Part shown: positions 1 to 5,481 of the stretch, piece by piece | Layout: every line of letters starts with the position of its first letter | Numbering within the stretch: position 1 is the first letter of the stretch | Source of the DNA: an uncultured Azospirillum sp. | GTDB taxonomy: Bacteria > Pseudomonadota > Alphaproteobacteria > Azospirillales > Azospirillaceae | DNA length: 10,983 nucleotides | Reading direction: 5' to 3' | Assembly: GCA_937960755.1 (NCBI GenBank) | Contig: CALGOL010000188.1 | Span: forward strand, 1 to 10,983 | The notes under the pieces: generated by a model | The model's input: the letters and a program-made list of their open reading frames with translations, nothing else | Databases searched by the model: none | What the model was told of the DNA's origin: nothing | Translations under genes and position numbers: made by a program

Positions 1-307
1 GGGCGAGCCGACGGGTAATCATCGGCTGCGCCATATCCAACAGGACGACCTCGCCAAAGCGCTCGGCGAGTTCGGCCAGCGGAATTTCAATCAGCCGGCC
101 GGACCCGGCCACCAGCGCCCGCCCGCCGGCCGGGGCGTTGCGGGACGCCTCAAGGATGAAGCGGCGGCACTGTTCGATATGGGGCGCCCACGCCTTGCGC
201 TGACGGCGATAGCGCGAGCCCAGCGACACCGCTTGCGCCAGGTAGTCGTAATCGCGGCTGAGCGGCCCGTCGGGGGTCAGCCGATATTCCAGCATTTCAA
301 TCAGCAT
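1..307 (-). CDS. Partial hypothetical protein, possibly methyltransferase-like (N-terminal 102 residues)
   Basis: An open minus-strand frame starts at an ATG complementary to 305-307 and runs off the left edge without a stop, so the C-terminus is missing. The protein begins MLIEMLEYRLTPDGPLSRDY. A glycine-containing strand-loop (VAGSGRLIEIPLAELAERF), followed by VVLLDM ending in an acidic residue, resembles motifs I and II of Rossmann-fold SAM-dependent methyltransferases. This is suggestive only, because the catalytic part is outside the window. An RNA polymerase site resembling TTGACC-N17-CACTTT (complement of 317-345) lies just upstream with a poor -10. Otherwise the gene could be the last member of the que transcript, 53 bp after queD. 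The coding call is fairly secure; the function is not. Confidence 0.72.
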   Translation of the reverse strand, partial: MLIEMLEYRLTPDGPLSRDYDYLAQAVSLGSRYRRQRKAWAPHIEQCRRFILEASRNAPAGGRALVAGSGRLIEIPLAELAERFGEVVLLDMAQPMITRRLA

Positions 308-360
308 AGCGGCCCTAAAGTGGCGGGCGCGCGGGCCGCGGTCAACTGGGGCGCATCCGC

Positions 361-903
361 TTAAAACATGCCGCCGCCAGTGAATTCAGCATAGCAGTTC
401 GGCGTTTCCCACACCGTCAGTCCGGTCAATTCCGCCCAACCGTCGCTGCGGGCGGCGACCCGCGGCGCCAGACGTTCAAACCAATGCCGCGCCAAGCACT
501 CGGCGGTGGGCGGGTAGGGGATGAGATAGAGCTTTTGCCCCAACAGCGCGTCCTCGACCTGCGCAAAGCCTTGCGTCGCCACTTCCGCCGCCAGCCGGTC
601 CATCCAGGCCGCCGCATTGGCCGGGTCGGGGGCGAACAACCCCAGCATCGTGCGGTCGGCGACGTCAAGAATAAGCCCGTGGTCGCAAGCCTCGTCAATG
701 ACCGTCAGCATTTCGTGTTTCAGAAAGCCGAAGTCCAGCACCATGCCGCCTTCTTCGCCCGACTCGTGCAGCCGGCCGGCGCTGGCTTGGCAAGTCGCCT
801 CCACCTTATAGCGATGGCCGTGCAGATTACGGCATTTCGAGCCGTGTTCGGCGATGCGGTGGGCGGCGTCGATGCCGATTTGACGGGTGATGCGGTAGCC
901 CAT
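361..903 (-). CDS. queD: 6-carboxy-5,6,7,8-tetrahydropterin synthase QueD
   Basis: QueD converts dihydroneopterin triphosphate to 6-carboxytetrahydropterin, the first committed step of preQ0 synthesis, in the cytoplasm. The 180-residue protein shows the PTPS/QueD zinc histidines H15, H28 and H30 (LHGH motif) with C24 just before. It also has the T-A-E motif (PPTAECLA, about 132-138), which matches the family's PTxE segment, and a C-terminal acidic residue E166 in VWETPNCYAEF. It is longer than the roughly 120-residue E. coli enzyme; the extra length lies mainly in the middle, about residues 80-127. The start is supported by AAAGGA 11 bases upstream. It follows queC by 15 bp, consistent with one transcript. 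The alternative is a eukaryote-like 6-pyruvoyl tetrahydropterin synthase, which the queC/queE/queF context makes unlikely. Confidence 0.93.
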   Translation of the reverse strand: MGYRITRQIGIDAAHRIAEHGSKCRNLHGHRYKVEATCQASAGRLHESGEEGGMVLDFGFLKHEMLTVIDEACDHGLILDVADRTMLGLFAPDPANAAAWMDRLAAEVATQGFAQVEDALLGQKLYLIPYPPTAECLARHWFERLAPRVAARSDGWAELTGLTVWETPNCYAEFTGGGMF

Positions 904-918
904 GGGGGCGTCGGTCCT

Positions 919-1629
919 TTAAGCCTGCGGGTGCTGGGCCGCCACATAGCGCGCCCAGCCGTCGGCGCGCAACCGGCAAGCGGGGCAATCGCCGCAGCCG
1001 TAGCCCCAATCATGCCGCCGCGTCCGGTCGCCAAGGTAGCAAGTGTGGGTGTCTTCCGCCGTCAGCGCCACCAAATCCGCCCCGCCCAACTGCTCCGCCA
1101 TCGCCCAGGTGGCGGCCTTGTCGATCCACATCAACGGCGTGTGGACGACGAAGCGCCGGTCCATGCCCAGGTTGAGCGCCACCTGCAACGCCTTCAACGT
1201 GTCGTCGCGGCAGTCGGGATAGCCGGAATAATCGGTTTCGCACATGCCGCCCACCAGATGACGCGCGCCGCGGCGATAGGCCACCGCCGCCGCATAGGTG
1301 AAGAACAGCAGGTTGCGGCCGGGCACGAAGGTGGACGGCAAGCCTTCCTCGGTCATGCGGATTTCAACCTCGCGGGTCATCGCGGTGTCGGAAATCGCGC
1401 CGAGCCCGCGCATGTCCAGCATGTGATCCTCGCCCAGCCGCGCCCCCCACTTGGGGTAGCGCTGCGCCAGCTTGGCGCGGAAGGTCTGGCGGCATTCCAG
1501 CTCCACCGCGTGGCGCTGGCCGTAGTCGAAGCCCACCGTCTCGACATGGTCGAAACGGTCGAGCGCCCAGGCGAGACAAACCGCGGAATCCTGCCCGCCG
1601 GAAAACAGCACGAGTGCGCGTTGGGTCAT
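919..1629 (-). CDS. queC: 7-cyano-7-deazaguanine (preQ0) synthase QueC
   Basis: QueC is an ATP-dependent amidating enzyme that converts 7-carboxy-7-deazaguanine and ammonia to preQ0. The 236-residue protein has the PP-loop SGGQDS at residues 10-15 and a YGQRH segment at about 36-40. The C-terminal zinc cysteines are C197, C212, C215 and C218 (CGDCPAC), spaced as in known QueC. CETDYSGYPDC at 130-140 is also typical of the family. Length is normal. The gene starts 12 bp after the stop of the unknown 116-residue gene and has no clear Shine-Dalgarno sequence, so translation may depend partly on coupling to the upstream gene. queD follows 15 bp downstream. Confidence 0.96.
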   Translation of the reverse strand: MTQRALVLFSGGQDSAVCLAWALDRFDHVETVGFDYGQRHAVELECRQTFRAKLAQRYPKWGARLGEDHMLDMRGLGAISDTAMTREVEIRMTEEGLPSTFVPGRNLLFFTYAAAVAYRRGARHLVGGMCETDYSGYPDCRDDTLKALQVALNLGMDRRFVVHTPLMWIDKAATWAMAEQLGGADLVALTAEDTHTCYLGDRTRRHDWGYGCGDCPACRLRADGWARYVAAQHPQA

Positions 1630-1641
1630 GGACGGCTCGTA

Positions 1642-1992
1642 TTAAAGGAGTTCGGTATCGAAGCCGCCGTCGGGGCGGGGATTAAAGCGTGCGACGCGGA
1701 GCGCCAAGTATCCCTTTAACGGCTTTTTGCATTCGGCCTTCGGGGCGATAAAGGTTTTTTCTTCAAAAAACACGGCGATTCGGCCCTGTTGGCGAAGGAT
1801 GACATTGCCTAGTCCAAGATATTCCGGCGGGATGCGGGCGCAACTGGCGTCAAAGCCACAGTAAGCCATCGCCCGGCAGATATCGGCCGCGATCAATTGC
1901 TCATTCTGTGTCAACCGCGCCTTCGATTCCTCAAACGGCGTATCCCAACGAACGTCAAAACGTGGAGCGGCCGAGGCGGACCATCCCGTCAT
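1642..1992 (-). CDS. Uncharacterised 116-residue protein overlapping a Panacea-domain gene; candidate toxin partner
   Basis: I do not recognise this family. The protein is soluble-looking, with no signal peptide or membrane segment. It has an aromatic N-terminus (FDVRWDTPFEES), a probable helix at about 21-45, four cysteines (C39, C45, C51, C88), a hydrophobic strand-like stretch at about 61-76 (LGLGNVILRQQGRIAVFF) and a basic region KAECKKPLKG at 85-94. The start codon overlaps the stop of the upstream Panacea-type gene by four bases (ATGA), the usual sign of translational coupling. Known Panacea antitoxins commonly neighbour a small unrelated toxin, so a toxin role is inferred from position only; no catalytic motif is visible. 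I could not confirm a sliding-clamp binding motif of the kind expected for a SocB-like toxin. It could equally be an accessory protein of unknown role. Confidence 0.82.
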   Translation of the reverse strand: MTGWSASAAPRFDVRWDTPFEESKARLTQNEQLIAADICRAMAYCGFDASCARIPPEYLGLGNVILRQQGRIAVFFEEKTFIAPKAECKKPLKGYLALRVARFNPRPDGGFDTELL

Positions 1993-2636
1993 GCGGCGTC
2001 TTTGGGATTTATGCGCTGGGCGCGAGAGAAATCGGAGCTGGCCATGGCGTCAGCCAACTTCGCCACCTCGGCTGACGATAGACTGAACGTGACGTTTTCC
2101 CCGTCAATCGCCATCGGCAAGGCTATTTCAGGAGTTTCCGCGTCCAGCGGCCAATCTTCCGGGTCGTCGAGCACCGCTTCCCGTTCCTTCAGCATGTCCT
2201 CAAACTCGGCGGCGATCAGCGTCCGGTCGAGCCGGGTGTTGCATCGTTCTTGCGGATCAAGGTCGCCGCGGGCCGCCGCCCAGGCCATGCCGTGGCTCAA
2301 CCGCACCAGCAGCCATTGGTCGAGGCGCAAGTAATTGTCCAACGTTTCATCGATCACGTCGCGCCGGACGCCTTCCGCCATGGCGATGGCGCCCTCAACC
2401 ACGGTGATCGGAGCGGCGCGGAAGCTGTTGAAGCGCCGCCACTGGCCGGGCTGCACCGGCCCTTTCGGCCAAGCCTCCAGCGGCTCGGCGAATAATTCTT
2501 CGCCCGCGCGGGCGAGGTGGCAGCCGTAGCAAAAGTACAAAAGTTTTTGCAATTTCAGATGCGTAACCGGAATATTCCGTTCGGCCGCATAAGCCAGAAT
2601 ATAGTCGGCGACCGCCGCCGCAGTGGTTTTCGCCAT
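1989..2636 (-). CDS. Panacea-domain (DUF4065, SocA/GepA-like) protein, candidate antitoxin
   Basis: This 215-residue protein carries the SocA-like Panacea domain in about residues 1-150. The diagnostic N-terminal pattern is present: VADYIL, then LKLQKLLYFCYGCHLA, then GEELFAEPLEAWPKGPVQP, i.e. the family's L-KLLYY-x-x-GWHL and AWxxGPVxP core. The last 65 residues are an extension with an acidic stretch (EREAVLDDPEDWPLDAETPE) and a helical tail. Panacea proteins neutralise many unrelated toxins, and Caulobacter SocA is a ClpXP adaptor that destroys the replication inhibitor SocB; others are phage-encoded proteins of unclear role. The start is supported by AGGGAGG seven bases upstream. The gene sits between queE (75 bp upstream) and queC, and its stop overlaps the 116-residue gene by ATGA. 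The domain call is strong; the antitoxin role is inferred. Confidence 0.88.
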   Translation of the reverse strand: MAKTTAAAVADYILAYAAERNIPVTHLKLQKLLYFCYGCHLARAGEELFAEPLEAWPKGPVQPGQWRRFNSFRAAPITVVEGAIAMAEGVRRDVIDETLDNYLRLDQWLLVRLSHGMAWAAARGDLDPQERCNTRLDRTLIAAEFEDMLKEREAVLDDPEDWPLDAETPEIALPMAIDGENVTFSLSSAEVAKLADAMASSDFSRAQRINPKDAA

Positions 2637-2691
2637 GTCGTCGCCTCCCTCTTCGCAGCCGTCACCTTGACTATCATGATGCGGCAGAGAC

Positions 2692-2707
2692 GTTAACCCC
2701 TCGTTAA
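2692..2707 (-). promoter_or_regulatory. CtrA-type box upstream of the Panacea-domain gene
   Basis: On the minus strand the sequence TTAA-CGAGGGG-TTAAC matches the CtrA consensus TTAA-N7-TTAAC exactly. The two CGTTAA units are 11 bp apart on the plus strand, about one helical turn. The box lies in the 75-bp gap between the queE stop and the Panacea gene, 56 to 71 bp upstream of its ATG. CtrA is conserved in alphaproteobacteria. Actual binding is an inference. Confidence 0.45.
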
Positions 2708-2711
2708 TGAT

Positions 2712-3344
2712 TTAAGGGATGCCGATCAGCTTATGGGTCTGCAACGACAGCCGCCACGGCGGATGCGCCCGACAGTATTCCGCCGCAGCGACAATATTGG
2801 CGGCGCGGTCCGGCCCGTCCATCGGCTGTATGAAGAAATGCTGAAACGGCAACTCGGCCAGCCCGTCCGGCGAAAGGCCGGCCTGCGGGTAGACCAGCTT
2901 TAACTCGTGGCCCCGGCGCTGCACCCAGTCGGTCCCCGCCTTGGGGCTGACGCAAATCCAGTCGATGCCGTCAGGCGCGGCAATCGTGCCATTGGTCTCA
3001 ACGGCGATTTCAAAGCTCCGCTCGTGCATGGCGGCGATCAATGGCGCGTCCAGTTGCAGCAGCGGCTCGCCGCCGGTGAACACCACATAGCGCCCGGTCA
3101 GGCCGGGACCCCAGGCGGCCGCCACCGCGTCGGCCAGGGCTTCGGCGTTGACGAACTTGCCGCCGCCGTCGCCATCCGTGCCGATGAAGTCGGTGTCGCA
3201 AAATCGGCAGGCGGCGTCGGCGCGGTCAACCTCCCGCCCGCTCCACAGGTTGCAGCCGGCGAAACGGCAGAAGGCGGCGGCGCGGCCGGTCTGCGCCCCT
3301 TCCCCTTGCAGGGTTTTGAAGATTTCCTTGACCGCGTAGGTCAT
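2712..3344 (-). CDS. queE: 7-carboxy-7-deazaguanine synthase QueE (radical SAM)
   Basis: QueE is a radical SAM enzyme that rearranges 6-carboxytetrahydropterin to 7-carboxy-7-deazaguanine. The 210-residue protein begins MTYAVKEIFKTLQGEG, the family's N-terminal signature. Its cluster-binding cysteines are C31, C46 and C49, the CX14CX2C spacing described for Burkholderia multivorans QueE rather than the classical CX3CX2C, followed by DTDF. The TGGEPLLQ SAM-contact motif follows near residue 92. The frame is open for 12 more codons upstream (to 3380), but the ATG at 3344 is preferred. It is where the conserved sequence begins and it overlaps the queG stop as ATGA, indicating coupling. It is followed by the Panacea insert instead of directly by queC. 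Confidence 0.95.
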   Translation of the reverse strand: MTYAVKEIFKTLQGEGAQTGRAAAFCRFAGCNLWSGREVDRADAACRFCDTDFIGTDGDGGGKFVNAEALADAVAAAWGPGLTGRYVVFTGGEPLLQLDAPLIAAMHERSFEIAVETNGTIAAPDGIDWICVSPKAGTDWVQRRGHELKLVYPQAGLSPDGLAELPFQHFFIQPMDGPDRAANIVAAAEYCRAHPPWRLSLQTHKLIGIP

Positions 3345-4402
3345 GAGTTCGCCTGTCCTTGCAGCCGCGCCAAAGCCCATTTTGCGGCATCCCGCACCAC
3401 TTCCGACCCGTCGTCAAGCAGCGCGGCGACAACCCCGCAATGCTCCGCCGCGCCGCTGTTGCCCAGGGCGTAGAGCGCGTTGCGCACCAAGCGATCTCGG
3501 CCGATGCGCTTGATGGGGGAGGCCGAGAACACCTGGCGGAAGTCGGCGTCGGTCAGTTGAACCAGTTCCGCCAGCCGCGGCGCGGTCAGCTCCACCCGCG
3601 GGAAGAACGCGGCTTCCTTGGTTTTTTGCGCAAAGCGGTTCCACGGGCAGACCGCCAGACAATCGTCGCAACCGTAAATCCGGTTGCCCAGTAGCGGGCG
3701 CAATTCCTCGTCCACCGGCCCGGCGTGCTCAATGGTCAGGTACGAAACGCAGCGCCGCGCGTCCAGCTTGTAAGGGGCGGGGAAGGCGGCGGTGGGGCAG
3801 GCGACCTGACAGCGCTCGCAAGTCCCGCAACGGTCGACGCCGGGCGGGTCGGGGGGAATGTCGAGGGTGGTGTAAATCTCGCCTAAGAACAGCCAGGAAC
3901 CGAAGCTTCGCGACACCAGATTGGTGTGCTTGCCCTGCCAGCCCAGCCCGGCGGCTTGGGCGAGCGGCTTTTCCATCACCGGCGCGGTGTCGACGAATAC
4001 TTTAACCTCGGCCTTGGTCTTCCCCACGAGCCATTGCGCCAGATTCTTCAGCCGGCCTTTGACCAGATCGTGATAATCGCGGTTGCGGGCGTAGACCGAG
4101 ATCACCCCGCGGTCGGGATGGTCGGCCAGCCGCAGGGGATCATCGGCCGGGGCGTAGTTGGTTCCCAGCACGATGACGCTGCGCGCCTCCGGCCACAAGC
4201 CGCAAGGGTCGCCGCGCTGCTCGGCGCGTTCCGCCAGCCAGCCCATATCGCCGTGCCAGCCTTGGGCGAGGCAGTCGGCGAGGCGCTGGCGGGCCTCATC
4301 GCCCAAGCCGGCGGGGGCAAAGCCGACGGCGTCGAAACCCAAGGCCAGCGCGCGGTCGCGGAGCGCGGTTTTCAGTTTATCGTTCGGGTCAGCCGCGGCC
4401 AC
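3341..4402 (-). CDS. queG: Epoxyqueuosine reductase QueG
   Basis: QueG is a cobalamin- and iron-sulfur-dependent enzyme that reduces epoxyqueuosine to queuosine in tRNA anticodons, the last step of the pathway. The 353-residue protein contains two [4Fe-4S] sets: C192, C195, C198, C202 and C218, C245, C248, C252. The segment FVDTAPVMEKPLA includes D138, matching the proposed proton donor of the family. The C-terminus (about 300-350) carries a HEAT-like helical repeat with the pattern VRNALYALGNSG and VVRDAAKWALARL. The start is a GTG at 4400-4402; the next internal ATG would remove conserved sequence. It overlaps the queF coding end by 14 bp and the queE start by 4 bp, so queF-queG-queE look translationally coupled. 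Confidence 0.95.
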   Translation of the reverse strand: MAAADPNDKLKTALRDRALALGFDAVGFAPAGLGDEARQRLADCLAQGWHGDMGWLAERAEQRGDPCGLWPEARSVIVLGTNYAPADDPLRLADHPDRGVISVYARNRDYHDLVKGRLKNLAQWLVGKTKAEVKVFVDTAPVMEKPLAQAAGLGWQGKHTNLVSRSFGSWLFLGEIYTTLDIPPDPPGVDRCGTCERCQVACPTAAFPAPYKLDARRCVSYLTIEHAGPVDEELRPLLGNRIYGCDDCLAVCPWNRFAQKTKEAAFFPRVELTAPRLAELVQLTDADFRQVFSASPIKRIGRDRLVRNALYALGNSGAAEHCGVVAALLDDGSEVVRDAAKWALARLQGQANS

Positions 4403-4853
4403 GATAAGCGGCCACCCCCTGGTCGGGAATCCACACGTCTTGCGGCGGGGCGCCGGTTTGATAGAAGACGTCGATGGGAATGCCGCCGCGCGGATACCAA
4501 TAGCCGCCGATGCGCAGCCAAATCGGCGACAACTCGTCGGCCAGCCGTTTGGCGATGGATACGGTGCAGGCTTCGTGAAAGGCGCCGTGATTACGGAACG
4601 ACGACAAGTAAAGCTTCAAGGATTTGCTTTCCACCAGCCAGCCGTCAGGGACGTAGTCGATGACGAGGTGGGCGAAATCCGGCTGGCCGGTGATCGGGCA
4701 CAGCGAGGTGAATTCTGGAGCGGCGAAGCGCACCAGATAGCGGGTTCCGGGGTGGGGATTGGCGACGCGCTCCAACACCGCCGCCTCTGGCGAGGCCGGC
4801 ATGTCCGCGCGGGCGCCGAGCTGTTTCAGCCCGTCATAAATCGTCTGCGTCAT
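4389..4853 (-). CDS. queF: NADPH-dependent 7-cyano-7-deazaguanine reductase QueF (short type)
   Basis: QueF reduces the nitrile of preQ0 to the aminomethyl group of preQ1 using NADPH. The protein is 154 residues, the size of the short YkvM-type enzymes. The catalytic cysteine is C52 in SLCPITGQPDF, with D59 as the partner acid. The QueF motif ESKSLKLYLSSFRNHG starts at E75, and H93/E94 follow. I chose the ATG at 4853 although the frame is open to 4979, because the extra 42 codons overlap the upstream gene and look non-coding, and MTQTIYDGLKQLG begins family-like sequence. No Shine-Dalgarno sequence precedes the ATG, and a promoter-like site ends about 10 bases upstream, so a leaderless message is possible. 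It is the first gene of the que run. Confidence 0.94.
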   Translation of the reverse strand: MTQTIYDGLKQLGARADMPASPEAAVLERVANPHPGTRYLVRFAAPEFTSLCPITGQPDFAHLVIDYVPDGWLVESKSLKLYLSSFRNHGAFHEACTVSIAKRLADELSPIWLRIGGYWYPRGGIPIDVFYQTGAPPQDVWIPDQGVAAYRGRG

Positions 4854-4862
4854 GATGGGCGG

Positions 4863-4891
4863 GTTATAGCGCGGGGCGACGGCGCTGAAAA
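4863..4891 (-). promoter_or_regulatory. Predicted sigma-70-type promoter for queF and the que operon
   Basis: On the minus strand TTTTCA (complement of 4886-4891), a 17-bp spacer and TATAAC (complement of 4863-4868) match four and five of six consensus bases. Transcription would start around 4856, within a few bases of the queF ATG at 4853, giving an almost leaderless mRNA. This agrees with the missing Shine-Dalgarno sequence. It also leaves no space for a preQ1 riboswitch. It is a prediction from sequence only. Confidence 0.45.
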
Positions 4892-4908
4892 CCGCGATGT
4901 TGGGGGGC

Positions 4909-5481
4909 TTATCCGAGGTCAATGGTCCAGCCGATAGCGTCGAGCATGGCGCTGAACTCCGGCCAGACGCTTCTTGCACACCGCAAATGTTCGAGCGTTA
5001 ATATTTTCTCGTATCCCAAGGCGTCCATGCCTTTTTTGTAATCAGGCCAAATTTTTCGCAAATGAGTAAAACAAATTTCCTCCGTTGGCGGTTGGTATGT
5101 CTTAAGTATTTCAAAATGTTTTATTAGAAAGCCTTCATGGCATGGCGGCTGAATAAGCCATTCAATTTTATGTGTTTTTGCAAGGTTTCTTGCTTCTCGC
5201 TCTCGTTCCAGCGCTTTGCCGAAGCTGTCCTCATCAATCAATACGCCGCGCCAGACGATGTTCAGTTTGTCCGCCTTCAGCCGCTTGATTTCCGCGACCG
5301 CCGCGGTGACCGCCGCTAACGGGTCGCCGCAGCCGATGTTTTTCTCGTTGAACCTGACGCCGCGGATGGTCTGTCTGTGGGCCAGACGCTGAAGCCAGCG
5401 AACGTACCCTTGTTCGCTGGCGCCTTCGCAGATGATGACCGCGTGCTTGTTTACGGTGGATTTTAAGCGATCTTTGCTCAT
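4909..5481 (-). CDS. RloB-like TOPRIM-family protein, candidate nuclease effector of a defence pair
   Basis: This 190-residue protein resembles the RloB family. A conserved N-terminal acid lies in VIICEGASEQGYVRWLQ (E19), a DxD-type motif in GVLIDEDSFGKA (D83, E84, D85) and a later segment PPCHEGFLIKHFE (H115, E116, H122, E124) that parallels the NPCFEYWLLLHF-type stretch of RloB proteins. This layout is that of a TOPRIM metal-binding fold, so nuclease activity is plausible but inferred. RloB-type proteins are known next to restriction systems and as the second gene of AbiL-type abortive infection modules. The ATG overlaps the stop of the upstream ATPase gene as ATGA, so the two should be co-translated. 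GC content drops in its C-terminal half (roughly 4980-5200). The stop lies 55 bp upstream of queF, with no terminator visible between them. Confidence 0.8.
   Translation of the reverse strand: MSKDRLKSTVNKHAVIICEGASEQGYVRWLQRLAHRQTIRGVRFNEKNIGCGDPLAAVTAAVAEIKRLKADKLNIVWRGVLIDEDSFGKALEREREARNLAKTHKIEWLIQPPCHEGFLIKHFEILKTYQPPTEEICFTHLRKIWPDYKKGMDALGYEKILTLEHLRCARSVWPEFSAMLDAIGWTIDLG

Noticed and set aside
484..1719. A 411-residue plus-strand open frame opposite queD and queC
   Set aside because: It is antisense to two well-recognised genes, has an Arg/His/Gly/Ala-rich low-complexity composition typical of GC-rich shadow frames, and shows no motif.
1642..1992. Naming the 116-residue protein SocB
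   Set aside because: I see no convincing sliding-clamp binding motif or sequence likeness; only the position next to a SocA-like gene supports it.
2637..2690. Sigma-70 promoter for the Panacea gene (TTAACG-N15-GATAGT on the minus strand)
   Set aside because: Spacing is too short and hexamer matches are weak; only the CtrA-type box and the ribosome site were kept.
361..4853. queD/queC/queE as part of a Dpd-type 7-deazaguanine DNA modification system linked to the nearby defence pair
   Set aside because: queF and queG in the same run point to tRNA queuosine; no dpdA or other dpd gene is visible in the window.
4854..4908. preQ1 riboswitch upstream of queF
   Set aside because: The gap is only 55 bp, holds a likely promoter close to the ATG, and no pseudoknot-like pattern or leader space is visible.
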